Part shown: positions 35,450-47,005 of the stretch, in pieces
How the letters are laid out: every line of letters starts with the position of its first letter
Numbering within the stretch: position 1 is the first letter of the stretch
Source of the DNA: Megascapheus bottae
Lineage: Eukaryota > Chordata > Mammalia > Rodentia > Geomyidae
Assembly: GCA_024803745.1 (NCBI GenBank)
Contig: JANJXV010000013.1
Span: 32,406,001 to 32,470,000 of the forward strand
Direction: 5' to 3'
Length of the DNA stretch: 64,000 nt
The notes under the pieces: model-generated
The model's database searches: none
Seen by the model: the letters and a program-made list of their open reading frames with translations, nothing else
Told to the model about the DNA's origin: nothing
Translations under genes and position numbers: made by a program

Positions 35450-35460
35450 ATGATTTTCTT

Positions 35461-35709
35461 TCTTAATTGTAATGTATAAAGGGGTTACAGTTAGATAGAG
35501 GGTGCATTACTTCTCACACATTGATATCCCTTCTCATGTTTTTGTCCCCATTTCCCTCCCCCATCCCCTCCCAGTCATCTTGTTTTTCCCCCTTGCCTTT
35601 CCTATTTCAAATAAACTAATAGATGTGCATACAATATACCAGGTAACGAAGTCAGATACTGTAACAATGTGAGATTAACCAAAGGGTAACAAAAGAGAAG
35701 AGAAATAAT
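35461..35709 (-). mobile_element. Truncated L1 3' end, minus strand
   Basis: Perfect 11-bp TSDs ATGATTTTCTT at 35,450-35,460 and 35,710-35,720. The body is L1 3' UTR (AAGGGGTTACAGTTAGATAG to AACAAAAGAGAAGAGAAAT). Confidence 0.9.
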
Positions 35710-35720
35710 ATGATTTTCTT

Positions 35721-36780
35721 ATACACTCTTTTAAACTGACAGCATTTACATTTAAATGTCAGATAAAAATTTGCAACCATCTTTATGTATTAATTGCATG
35801 CTTATTTATATGCATTTGTAGATCTTGGTTTGCATTTTTAAATACAAATAATCAGATGAAACTTTTTAAAACATAAGTCATTACTGATGGACCCAGTGCT
35901 CCGCTAGTATTCTTTTTATTGTTCGTTACAAGCAGAGTACTAGGAACTCCACATGCTTTCAGTCATAATATCTCTTAATTTAAGAACAATATTGACTAGA
36001 CAGACTCTTTTGTTATACTGCCCCCAACTTCTGGTTGGGGAAGAACCCATATATTTATTAAATAGTGTTCCTATATTTGTATTCATGATTTCCACAGAAC
36101 CCATACTGATATTTACTATATTTACTTTTTAAATTATTTTTTATTGTATTGTAGTAGTTGTACAATGTGTTTCAATTCAGCGTGTCAATTTATGACTATA
36201 ATACATCTTGATCAGTGCCACTATTTCCATCATTCTCTTCAGCCTAAGTTCTTTTGATGATATGCACACATTGGCTGTCCAGGGGTCAATGCTGAACTTG
36301 TATTTAATGGAATTTTTTTTTGATCAGTATTGTTAAACACCAGGACAAGATTGTCTACAACCCAGTGTTTCCATTTTCATTTATTATCTATAATTGTGAC
36401 TTCGAAATAATTGTAAGTGATAATTCATCAGTCACTCTGGACCTAAATTCATTTGGCCCAAGACACACTCACATGTCTCCTTCTCTCTTCTTGCTTAACT
36501 CAGGCAAAAAGTATCTCTTAACATTTATGCTTTACTTTTTGCTATATCCATTATTATACATGTCAATAGAATAAATGGAAAATAAATTGTAAGTTGTTTG
36601 ATCTGTCTCATATAGATCATCTTTTTCTAACATTCCTGAAAACTTTTTACACATTTTATTGTTTGACTTTGTGTGAATTTCTCAGAAATAAAGCAGAAGA
36701 GTGGTTGTTATCTATTTATAAGCCGTGGGATATGGTAAATGGAGGCAGATAGGATTACTGGGTATCAAAATAAAGTTACA
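35721..36780. other. Intergenic DNA, possible old L1 3' sequence
   Basis: 36,125-36,310 (TTTTTTATTGTATTGTAGTA, CATCTTGATCAGTGCCAC) resembles an ancient minus-strand L1 3' untranslated region. The remainder is not recognised. Confidence 0.35.
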
Positions 36781-36973
36781 GGGGCCGAGAGTTTGGACTA
36801 GTGATAGAGTGCTTGCCTTGCATGCACAAAGACCTGGTTCGAGTCCTTGGTACCACATCCATAGAAAAAAGCCAGAAGTGGTGCTGTGGATCAAGTGTTA
36901 GAGCTCTAGCCTTGGGAAAGTCCCAGGACAGTGCTCAGGCCCTGAGTTTAAGCCCAGGACTGGCAAAAAAATG
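36781..36973 (+). mobile_element. ID-like/Geo-type dimeric SINE, plus strand
   Basis: GGGGCCGAGAGTTTGGACTA to CCCAGGACTGGC plus an A tail. Diverged from the youngest copies. A short AGTTACA repeat on both sides may be the TSD. Confidence 0.88.
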
Positions 36974-37870
36974 AGAGTTACAGAGAAAGAATAAGTTGTA
37001 ATTTAAATCAAAAGTAGGGTGATAACAATGCATATAAAAAACCAAATGATAGAAATTCAAAGGTTCGCAAAACAAAGTGCTTAATGGCATAGAAATTCTA
37101 ATTAACTTGGTTAATTACACATTGAAAGAATATGTTAAAATATCACAGTGTATCCTATAAACATATCCAACTACCATATATCAATGAAATTAGTAACAAA
37201 TTTATATATAACAACTTATACATAATTATATGTACTAGATAATTATATTGCACACATTGCATTATATAGCAATTTGTTTCATATATTTTTATTGTAATTA
37301 ATAGAAGGGTAACATTTATAGAAAAATTTCATATAACAAAATTATATTTTTAATTTTTAAAACTTTTAGACTCCCCCAGCATTTCAATCAATTTTCTTTT
37401 AGCCTAAGTTTCATACTTATTTTCTTCAAGCTTCTTGTAATTAGTTTCTTTACAATTTAATGATATAACAGAAGTATTGCTGAAGTCTGAAAGCTTTCAG
37501 ATTGTGAGGCCAAGTTTGGGCTGATAGTATAATCATACTAATAGAAATATCAGTTCCGGCTATTTTAGTATATTTGGCAATCAACATAGTAAGCACTGTC
37601 AGTTACTACCATTAAATATTTCTTAAAAAATAACTATATGAATAAATATCCTTCCTGTTTTCTTTAGTAGTAGATCTATGAACAGAAATAGCTAATGTTT
37701 CTTCTATGGGAACATCTAATGTAATGAAACCACTGAGGATTACTCCCGTGTGTGAGAATTCAGGGAATATTTTACGTACACTATTGTGAGAGAAATAATG
37801 ATTCTAATTTCATCTGAGGAAGTATAATTTTAAATGTTTTCAAGAGCGTTTTGCTTATATAAATAAATAC
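36974..37870. other. AT-rich intergenic DNA with a minute L1 tail
   Basis: 37,279-37,313 is a 35-bp match to the extreme L1 3' end (CATATATTTTTATTGTAATT, AATAGAAGGGT), minus strand. Otherwise unique AT-rich DNA. Confidence 0.6.
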
Positions 37871-38098
37871 TTTTTTGTGGGTCCATAAAGCTTGAACTCT
37901 GGGCCTGGGCACTGTCCCTGAGCTCTTCAGTTCAAGGCTACCACCCTACTCTTGAGCCAAGACCCACTTCCCGTTTTCTAGAGGTTAATTGGAGATTAGT
38001 CTCAGGTCCTTTTATGCCAGGGCTGGCTCTGAACCTTCATCATCAGATCTCAGCCTCCTGAATAACTAGGATTACAGGAGTAAGCCACCACACCCTGC
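37871..38098 (-). mobile_element. B1-like/ID-like composite SINE, minus strand
   Basis: AGCTTGAACTCTGGGCCTGG, CACTGTCCCTGAGCTCTTCA, then CAGATCTCAGCCTCCTGAAT and GGATTACAGGAGTAAGCCAC. Well preserved. Confidence 0.9.
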
Positions 38099-38301
38099 AT
38101 TAACACACTTTAGAGCCAACAATTAACACTTTAGAAGTTCTTCACTTAGGAATACTAGCTGAGACACACATGATACAGTAACAAAGGTATTCTACTAAGA
38201 TTGCTTATAATACAGGAAAATTAAGGATATTCAAAATCAATAGGAAAAAAGTTCAGTTTTGTGAGAGAATAATATTGGACTATTAAAAAATAAATAGAAT
38301 A

Positions 38302-38523
38302 AGCTAGGTGCCAGTGGCTAACATTTGCAATACTAGCTACTCAAGAGTCTGAGATCTGAGGTTCATGGTTTAAAGCTAGCTTGGGAGGAAAATCCTTGAG
38401 ATTCTTATCTCTAATAAAGCTACCAAGAAGCTGAAATTGGATCTGTGACTCAAGTGATAGAATGCTAGCCTTGATCAAAGAAGCCTAGGGGCAATGCCCA
38501 AGGCCTGAGTTCAAGTCCCAGAA
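38302..38523 (+). mobile_element. B1-like/ID-like composite SINE, plus strand
   Basis: AGCTAGGTGCCAGTGGCTAA, CTACTCAAGAGTCTGAGATC, then TGACTCAAGTGATAGAATGC and CCTGAGTTCAAGTCCCAG. It lies head-to-head, about 200 bp from the minus-strand copy at 37.9 kb, so transcripts could pair into a hairpin. Confidence 0.88.
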
Positions 38524-38861
38524 TACACACAACACAAGATAATGAAAACCATGTAGACCTTAATGAATATATATTAAATGACCCTCCTCTGAACAGTTCC
38601 TAAAAATCTGTAAGAATCAATAAAATATGTTCAATTTTTTTCTCAAATCCTTATAAAAGAGAAATAGAGAAGCTGAACAAATAAAAATTTAGAAACAGTT
38701 ATGATTCATCACTTAGCTTGAAATTTTAGAACTAAGAAACATTAAATATTTAAACATAGAAAACATAATTTCATCACACAGAAATAACATTAAATCAATG
38801 TTTATGACTGTTTGTTCACTGGTGCTCAACTCTTGTTTTATTTTTAACTCTTCTTAGTGTC
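38524..38861. other. Intergenic DNA without recognised features
   Basis: AT-rich, nothing recognised. Confidence 0.4.
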
Positions 38862-39082
38862 TTTATTTATTTATTTATTTATTTATTTTTGCCTTAGGCT
38901 GCCTTTATACCACAATTCTTCTATTAATGACTTCCTACATAACTAAGATCACAGGTGAATAACTTTACTTTCAGCTTATTGGTTGAGATGGATTTTTACT
39001 TTTTCCTGCAGTTGACTCAGACTGTAATACTCCCAATTTCTGCCTCCCTAATAGTTAGGATTACAGGCATAAGCCTTTGCAT
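38862..39082 (-). mobile_element. (TTTA)n and old B1-like SINE, minus strand
   Basis: TTTA units (38,862-38,888) are followed by B1/Alu-like landmarks in reverse (CTAAGATCACAGGTGAATAA, TCTGCCTCCCTAATAGTTAG, GATTACAGGCATAAGCC). Highly diverged. Confidence 0.6.
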
Positions 39083-39140
39083 GCATTCTTTTCTTCTTTC
39101 TATTCCTCCTTATGTAGAATACTAAATTGGACTAACTTTT

Positions 39141-39306
39141 TTTTTTTTTGCCAGTCCTTGGACTTTCTCAAGGCTAGAGCTCTACCACTTGAGCCTCAGC
39201 ACCACTTCCGGCTTTTCTCTATGTATGTGGTACCGAGGAATCGAACCCGGGTATTCATGCATGCTAGGCAAGCACTTTAACCACTAGGCCAAACTCCCGG
39301 CCCCGC
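39141..39306 (-). mobile_element. ID-like/Geo-type dimeric SINE (internally deleted), minus strand
   Basis: Near-consensus but missing about 30 bp of the terminal unit (GCCAGTCC joins directly to TTGGACTTTCTCAAGG). The left TSD GGACTAACTTTT is at 39,129-39,140, and the next copy of that sequence is at 39,307. Confidence 0.9.
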
Positions 39307-39318
39307 GGACTAACTTTT

Positions 39319-39514
39319 TTTTTTGCCAGTCCTGGGACTTGAACTCAGGGCCTGAGCACTGTCCTTGGGCTTTTTTCTCAGGGCTAGCACTCTGCCACTT
39401 GAGCAACAGCACCATTTCTGGCTTTTTCCTATGCACGTGGTACCAAGGAATCGAACTCAGGTCTTCGTGCATGCTAGGCAAGCACTCTACCACCAGGCCA
39501 AATTCCCGGTCCCT
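39319..39514 (-). mobile_element. ID-like/Geo-type dimeric SINE, minus strand, tandem neighbour
   Basis: Second SINE in the same target. GGACTAACTTTTT occurs before (39,307) and after it (39,515). It is more diverged than its neighbour (ends GGCCAAATTCCCGGTCCC), so the neighbour is probably the later arrival. Confidence 0.92.
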
Positions 39515-39630
39515 GGACTAACTTTTTAAAGTTGCTGTCCCATTATCTTTCATGTCATGTTCTGTAGTTTCTATTCCTTGTGGCTAACTAGTCTGATGGT
39601 ATTATATTGAAAATTCCTAAAATAAACTTT

Positions 39631-39820
39631 TTTCTATATTACATTTTGTTGTCGGAGTAACATACAGAGGGGTTATAGTTACATTCATCAGATAATGGGT
39701 AATTACGTCTTGACCACTGATACCCTTTCTCATGTGTTTTCTTGCACTTTCCCTCACCCCACTCCCTCCCAGTCATCTTGTTTTTCCTCTTCTCTTCCAT
39801 ATTTCAAACAAACAAATACA
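39631..39820 (-). mobile_element. Truncated old L1 3' end, minus strand
   Basis: ATACAGAGGGGTTATAGTTA, GATACCCTTTCTCATGTGTT and ATTTCAAACAAACAAATACA match the L1 3' untranslated region. Confidence 0.78.
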
Positions 39821-42052
39821 TGTTAACTTAAGTTCTAAATTGGTTGCTATTCTGAAGACCCTGGAAAATCTTTTGCTCTTCCATATCCTCTAATACCACT
39901 AATCATTGTATACAGTACCCATACATTAGTCACTTAGTATCCTTTGAGTTATCAGGCCAGAAATCCTGGTATTGCAGTACTTATCTTAAAGTTGTACAGT
40001 AGCCTAACCTATATTGAAATTTCTATGTCATTTGTTACACATCATGTCATTATCTAGGCATTATATCATGTCACATCACTACAAGGTATACTACAGTAGT
40101 ATAAAATGTTAGGAACAAGGATGAACAAATATAACAGTGATACTCATTAGACACTATGTGGAAAATTAACTGGGTATGTCATGGCTGGTGTTGAGAAAGA
40201 CAAGAGAGCACAAAGGAAGGGAAGATATGGTTCAAAAAGAATTATACTTATTACTCAGTACAGTATAATTTAATAACTGTTCTACTTATAATGAGTTATC
40301 ATTGGTCTTTTACTATATTTAATTTATAAATCAGAGCTTATTAAAAGTACCATTTTATGGGGAAAGCACAGTGTATATAAGATTTTGTGCTATTAACTGT
40401 TAAAGTTATCTTCTAAAGATTTTGGAAAAAACGCTACAATGATATGTACCATGTTTTTGTTGTTGTTGAGCATTTATAAATTATAAATTTCACCAAGGTT
40501 TTCCTGACTCCTATCACCTAACTGGGTAATAAGATCAGGGCTGTTATTTTTCTTTCCTCCCCTGTGTCTAGATACTTTGCCTTTGTTGGGTTCTGTCCAC
40601 AAAACTTAGGAGAGTGAACCACTAGAAAGCCAATGCCTATTTGCAGCCTTAAAAGCAGGGTATACAATGCCATTGCAAGATAAAATGCTATATTATGGTG
40701 AAGTGGGTAGGAAACACAAAACTTGTTCAAACAAGTTTGTTCAAACAAAACTTGATTTTCAAAACAAAACTATGCTTTTTATTAATTAATCTTGAAAACA
40801 ATTAGGAACACCTAGTCAAGTGTTAGTAGAATGATAAGTATTGTTGTACATATTTTCTTTCAGTGCCTAACTTTAAAAATGATTTATTTGTTTCACAAGG
40901 ATTAATGGGATAATTCAGTAGTAACTTCCCACGTATAATTATATTATGTGCATAATATAATATTCCCCCATTCCACTGGTAACTTCTCTGAAGTACTTCC
41001 AAATATGGAGAAAATATGATTCAGGTTATACTGATTAATGCCTTCTGACCAACTTGACAAGATTACCAAATAGCCACACATTCTTCTTAATTCCATCAAC
41101 CTCTGCTCAGTGAAATGAGAAAAAGCAATTATTTGGATCATGTAAACACTCCTGTGGGTGGAAAGTGGTTTGAATGATATTTTTTTCCCTACTTTTTAAC
41201 TAAATTCCAACTCAGGGGTGGAAAGCAGAAAAGCCATCCTATCTTTTGGCTGAAAGGTAGAAGTAATTACCTGTTTTTCAAAGTTTTAAATATTGAATAG
41301 CAGATGCAATAGGAAATGGAAATTGACATCTGAGTGAGTTAGAGAAACAGAGCTAAAGTCCTACAAATCTGCTGTTACCTAATCAAAGGTTATAGTAAAA
41401 TAGGCTACCCCAAAACTAAAAACTAAAAATTTGTACCAGAGGGTGGAAGGTGAGAATTATTTTATGCTGTCAATGAAATATACACTGTTATTTTTAATCC
41501 TTAAAATCACATCTAGTCAAAGATATGCATACATGAGAGTTTCAATTCTTATTCTGTTTTCATATATACAATTTAATTATATGATCCTTAGAAGAGAAAT
41601 TATGATATCATGTTTTCAGCGGTCAACCAACAATTAGCCCTCAGTACCTCTTTGCAAGAGAAAGTCAGGAAAATATAATGTAGGTTAATTGTATTGTAAA
41701 ATATTGTGGAATATTTACACTAATGACCATCAATATTGATCAATGTGCATAGATTTTAAAATTGCAATGTAAAGCTATGAAAAGTATTATTCCAGTTATA
41801 ATAGCATTTTAAGCATTAGAAAACACATTTTTTTAATTTTTTTGAAACTGTCTTAAAAATTTAATAGTAGCAGTGAGAGATTTAGCTCATAACACTTGCC
41901 TAAGAAGTACAAAGTCTTGATTTCAGTCATCTCTTAAAAAATTCAAATGAATGAAACAAGGCAACATCTAACACCCTATCTGTTGAAAAGTTTCCTTATC
42001 TTTGCTTCAAAGTATATCCATTACCTCACAACTTTTTAGCTGTATAAGCCAC
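39821..42052. other. Intergenic DNA with an ID fragment
   Basis: 41,868-41,945 resembles a plus-strand ID element (GAGATTTAGCTCATAACACT, TTGATTTCAGTCATC). At 40,722-40,741 a short inverted repeat AAACTTG/CAAGTTT occurs. No gene seen. Confidence 0.4.
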
Positions 42053-42067
42053 CCTTCCTACTTTTTT

Positions 42068-42261
42068 TTTTTTTATTGCAGTTCGTGAGGCTTGAGCTCA
42101 GGGTCTGAGCACTGTCCTTGGACTTTCTCAAGGCTACAGCTCTACCACTTGAGCCTCAGCAGCACTCCTGGCTTTTTGCTATGTATGTGGTACCAAGGAA
42201 TCGAACCCAGGTCTTCGTGCATGCTAGGCAAGCACTCTACCACTAGGCCAGACTCCCGGCC
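42068..42261 (-). mobile_element. ID-like/Geo-type dimeric SINE, minus strand
   Basis: T run, GAGGCTTGAGCTCAGGGTCT to GGCCAGACTCCCGGCCC. TSD CCCTTCCTACTTTT (42,052 on) and CCCTTCCCACTTTT (42,262 on). The 187-codon plus frame that spans it and the next microsatellite is not a gene. Confidence 0.92.
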
Positions 42262-42433
42262 CCCTTCCCACTTTTTATTTCAATTTCTTCCTAGTCTTCC
42301 AACTTCTACCTTAGTCTATTTTTGTAAACATCAGGATGTTCCTTTGAAAACAGATGATTATGCTCAAAATATTCCACTGATGTTCTACTTCTTTTTCTTT
42401 TCCTTCCTTCCTTTTTTCCTTCCCTTCATTTTT

Positions 42434-42466
42434 CTTCTTTCTTTTCTTTCTTTCTTTTCTTTCTTT

Positions 42467-42562
<96 letters not shown>

Positions 42563-42564
42563 TC
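42434..42564. repeat. (CTTT)n microsatellite
   Basis: About 130 bases of CTTT/TTTC repeats, nearly perfect over the last 100. It abuts the tail of the next SINE and probably expanded from it. Confidence 0.97.
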
Positions 42565-42572
42565 CTCTTTCT

Positions 42573-42797
42573 TGTTGTTGGTCATGGGGATTGAACTCTG
42601 TGCCTGGGCTTTGTCCCTGAGCTCTTCTGCTCAAGGCTACCTCCCTACCCCTTGAGCCACAGCATCACTTCTAGATTTTTATGGTGCTTAATTAGAAATA
42701 AAGTTTTACAGTTTTTAGTGCCCATGATCTTTGAACCATGATTATCAGATCTCAGCCTTCTGAGTAGTTAGGATTACAGGCATGAGCCAGTACTCAG
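42573..42797 (-). mobile_element. B1-like/ID-like composite SINE, minus strand
   Basis: GGTCATGGGGATTGAACTCT, GTGCCTGGGCTTTGTCCCTG, then GGATTACAGGCATGAGCCAG. Confidence 0.88.
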
Positions 42798-43236
42798 TTT
42801 GATGTCCTGTGTTTTGAAGAAGTTCTACCTGTAAACTGTCAAGCCCTACATGTATTCAAGTTCTATCACTTTCTGCCTTAATTTCTTAATCCCTAATTTT
42901 ATCTCTTCTTCCTTGTATAGCAGCCCTACCTGTTTCCAAAATATTCATGACAGGCTTGGGTTTATGCTTCCTGTTGTCTTTGCCTAGAAGTACTTCTTCA
43001 AAATATCCATTGAATTTATTTGCTTTGTGACTTCTTTCATACTTTTAATTTTATTTTTAATGTTTTAACTATATAAGTGTATCACATTTATACTATTCTT
43101 CCTTGTTATTCACCATGGGTTTTATTTATTTCCATACTATTGCTAACCATCTTACCTATTCACTTATTCATTGTGTGTGGTGCTTATAATTTTTCTCACC
43201 CCTCTAAAATGAAAGCTATGGAGATGCAATATATAT
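42798..43236. other. Intergenic DNA without recognised features
   Basis: Nothing recognised. Confidence 0.4.
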
Positions 43237-43448
43237 GTTTTTGTCAGACGTGGGGCTTGACCTCTGGGCCTGGATGCTGTCCTTGAGCTCTTCATCTTAA
43301 GGATAGTGCTCTACTAAGCTGAGTCTTAGAGCCACTTCCACTTTTAATTGGAGATATGAGTCTCACAGACTTTTGTGCCCGGCTGGCTTTAAAGCACGAT
43401 TCTCAAATCTCAGCTTCCTGAGTAGCTTGGATTATAGGTATGAACTGG
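43237..43448 (-). mobile_element. B1-like/ID-like composite SINE, minus strand
   Basis: GTCAGACGTGGGGCTTGACC, CTGTCCTTGAGCTCTTCATC, CTCAGCTTCCTGAGTAGCTT. Confidence 0.85.
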
Positions 43449-45980
43449 AGTAACTTTTATTTCTTTACTTCAGTGATTAATTTCAAATACCTGGAATGAT
43501 GTCTAATACATAAAAGCTATTTGTACCATATTTGTCAGATAAGTGAGCAAACCAACTTCAGAGTATTATTCTTAAAGAGGAAAGAAAAAATAAGGAAAGG
43601 GGATTAGGAATATCTGACACTTCATATGTAACTATACTAATTTAAAACAAGAGAGAGATAAAGAAGATGGAGTAAAATAATTTGGAACAGATTTCCAGTG
43701 CTATGCACTTCTATCTATTCCATTAAAATAAAATGTGTATATTTAATGCATTAAATATTTATAATTAAATATAAATATGAGAATAATATTATGATACACA
43801 GGTGTGGACAAAACTTTGTAGATGAAAAGTGTGCTTTAAATCTAGCTAGTATTTAGAAAGATTAAATAGATATTGTCTGTTTTAAAAGTCTCAAAGCATC
43901 CTTTATTCTTAAATTACTTTGCCCTCACTCCTTATATCCATTGTTTCAAACTATCATTTGAATTTTCTGGAATAAATACAGGAACTACGCTGTCATATTA
44001 TTATATATTCAGTGATATATAAAGTATATGTCAGTGAATTAGGAATAACATGTTATAGGAACAAACGAGTGAGCTAGTTTAGGAAGATATTTTATCTCTT
44101 AGGAAGCAATGTATTGGGATTACATTATGTAGGATTTGAGGATATATAATCTAGATCAAGAAGAAAACAAAATAGTATTTAAATGGGATTTTCGACACTG
44201 ATACAAAAGATGTGACAGTGCTAAGAGAAGTGAGGACATCATATAGCACACAAATTAGGTGACTTCAAGTTTTTTCTTTTACATGGCTGATTTTATAACC
44301 AAAGTAGTGGCAAAACCAGAAAATGGCAAATAACCAAAGATTTTTCACTGGTTACAGATATAAAGTTGGTGTTGCATAGACTATTTTTTCCATATAAAAC
44401 TAAAGTAAATTTTTTATCCTTGAAAAAATTTTACTTAAGTAAATTTGAAAGTGATGCATTCCATTAGAATAAAATAGAGTGTGGCTGTAAAATGCAGTTC
44501 CATTAGTGGCATCTGCTGTAAAAACATTTATCTATTTGAGAAGTGTTACAACATTTAGCATAGAGGGCAGCTCTGAACTCAGTAATTTTTCAGTGTGATG
44601 ATTCTAGACATGTTTGATGGCTTACTGAAGTGATGCAATTATCTTCTGGGCATAGAGAGGATGACACCATTGATATTAGTGAATGCTTCTCTTTCCTCCC
44701 CACTGTATGTTTATTTCTACCTTACCTTTCTCTCTGTGTACACTGAAAGGATATTTTCTGAAATATTGAGATCAAGGAACTTTATTTCTATCCTTAATGA
44801 AGTTATGCTGGCTGGTTTTACAGGAAACCACTGGAGGCTTAAAAACTTTGCTTTTTAATTCAGATTTACAAAATTGATTCCCTTTAATGTCTGACCTAAA
44901 AACTGAAATATGAGGCTATTATTCTTTGAGTAAATTCAGTATAAATTGAAGTCAATATCTCACTCTTGCCCATATTCTGGAGGAGAGAGAGAGACAAAGA
45001 TTGACTTTGGAATTATAACCTTCTACTGAATTTTTATACTTCATATTTATTTGGAAGAAACATTTTTCATTTTAGAAATGGATTATGCAATTGGTGTAAT
45101 TTGAACAAATGACACTTAAAGCACATTATTTTCTTTGTTTTTTTTTATCAATTTTATTACCCTTTATATAAAATACATGGTGAGCTATACTTTTAGAAAG
45201 TAATTTCAGCTTACTTGGCTTTATGATAGAATAGGAAAATTAAATGTCATATGAGATTATTAGTTAATTCATGTCAATTCCATAGATTGATTTTGTCATA
45301 GTGCAGGCAAAGAACATATTTTAAAAAGTACTTATTGAAATATTATTTGTAAAGTCATGTTTTTTTTTGCATTTTCTTAGTGGGATTTAGAGAACAAATA
45401 CTTGAGATAATGGAAAAATATTGTTTTCTGCTCTATACATCAGCTTCTTAATAATAATACTATATAAAAATTAAATGACAACGGTGCCTTTACAATTAAC
45501 CTATTCAGAAACAGATATAGTTCAACAAAAAAACTTAGATTTTTCTCAGAAAACATTACAAGAATATCATTTTTGGATTTTCTCTATGCATGTGAGAATT
45601 CTTTGTAGGATTAAGAAGTACACGATTGACATTTATAAATTTGTCATACATAAGCACAAATAAAAGTCTGTATAACATGAAAGATTTACCATAGGATCAT
45701 TTTAGATCACAGTTGTGAGAAAAATTTAATAAACCAAAAAGCACTAGATGCACAAAATATCCTAATTCTGATTAATATCCTAATTCTTTTAATAAGAACA
45801 TACCAACAAAAAATAAAGTGTAATTTTCTCACCTAAATGAAAATAATCAGTATGATTATTATCAAGAGTGATTCCTAGAGAGCTATAATTTATTACAATA
45901 TAAAATATGACCTCAGCTTATTTCAGGGGAACTTAAAACTTTAAAGCTCCCATATTTTTTTATGTTTATTAACAAGTTCT
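43449..45980. other. Intergenic DNA without recognised features
   Basis: About 2.5 kb of AT-rich sequence with no element or gene recognised. It is one of the longer repeat-free stretches in the window. Confidence 0.4.
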
Positions 45981-46003
45981 AAAAGATCTTACTATATGTG
46001 TGT

Positions 46004-46700
46004 TCAGTTCCAATTTGATCCCTTGTGCTCTGAGAGAGTGCAGGGAATAATTTCAGTGTTTCTGAATCTGTCCAGGATTGTTTTATGGCCTAAAATGTGG
46101 TCTATTTTGGAAAATGTTCCATGTGCTGCTGAGAAAAATGTATATTGTGTTGTTGCTGGGTGGAATAATCTGCAGATGCCTGTTAGATCTAGTTGGTCTA
46201 TATAGTTATTCAATTCTAAGGTTTCTCTGTTGAGTTTTTGCCTTGTTGATCTGTCCATAGGTGAGAGTGGTGTGTTAAAGTCACCAACAATCACTGTGTT
46301 TCGATCTATGCATGGTTTCAGTGAAAGTAAGGTTTGCTTGATGAAGTTCAGAGCTCCGGGATTGGGTGTGTAGATATTTAGGATGGTTATGTCCTCCTGG
46401 AGAAAAGATCCCTTTAGTAGTATGTAGTAACCTTCTTTGTCTTTTCTCACTAATTTTAGTTTGAAGTCTATTATATCTGATATGAGGACGGCAACTCCAG
46501 CCTGTTTATGGGGGCCGTTAGCTTGATAGAGTTTATTCCAACCTCTCATTTTCAAAAAGTGTTTGTTTTTTTTGGGTAAGATGTGTCTCTTGAAGACAGC
46601 AGAACGATGGATATTGTTTTTTGATACAACTAGATAAGATATGTCGTTTAATTGGAGAGTTAAGTCCATTGATATTGAGAGTCAGGATTGAGAAATATTT
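46004..46700 (-). pseudogene. L1 ORF2 endonuclease domain, inverted fragment
   Basis: Reading leftwards, the N-terminus (NINGLNSPIKRH) is in one frame and CCLQETHL in the same frame. After a frameshift near 46,570 the main frame carries GWNKLYQANG, TILNIYTPN, VGDFNTPLS and SKIDHILGHK. The glutamate of QETH and the DFN pair expected at the AP-endonuclease active site remain. The usual SDH near the domain end reads SEH. It ends abruptly at the TSD, so it lacks RT. Confidence 0.92.
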
Positions 46701-46730
46701 ATTAGTTCTTGCTATTTTTACAAGCTTTCA

Positions 46731-47004
46731 TTAGGGTCTGTGTCTTGATAGTTTGTTATGAGTTTTAGGTGCCATGTCTTTCTCTATATTACATTTGTGT
46801 TGGTTTTCTATGTGTAGAACATCTTTGAGAATTTTCTGTAATGTTGGTTTTGTTGCTACATAATATTGAAGCTTTTCCTTGGAATGGAATGTTTTTATTG
46901 TTCCCTCAGTTATGAATGAGAGCTTAGCTGGGTACAGTATTCCTGGTCGGTAGTTATTTGACTTCAGGACAGGGCATATATCGTTCCAATCTCGTCTTGT
47001 TTGC
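46731..47004 (-). pseudogene. L1 ORF1 C-terminal fragment, inverted
   Basis: The open frame contains [20 protein letters not shown] and YPAKLSFITEG, matching the C-terminal nucleic-acid-binding domain of L1 ORF1p (family knowledge). It is cut off at the inversion junction. ORF1p is the RNA-binding chaperone of the L1 particle. Confidence 0.9.
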
Positions 47005-47005
47005 A

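Noticed and set aside
40722..40760. Short inverted repeat AAACTTG/CAAGTTT with a nearby third copy
   Set aside because: Stem too short and isolated; no associated element or operator context in a mammalian genome.
42311..42634. Lys/Glu/Arg-rich minus-strand frames
   Set aside because: Reverse reading of the same CTTT microsatellite.
42092..42655. 187-codon plus-strand open frame
   Set aside because: It runs from one SINE through a (CTTT)n tract into another SINE; the long run of Phe/Leu/Ser is the microsatellite.
46004..46669. 221-codon frame as a possible host gene
   Set aside because: Its motifs (VGDFNTPLS, SKIDHILGHK) identify the L1 ORF2 endonuclease domain, within an inverted L1 fragment.
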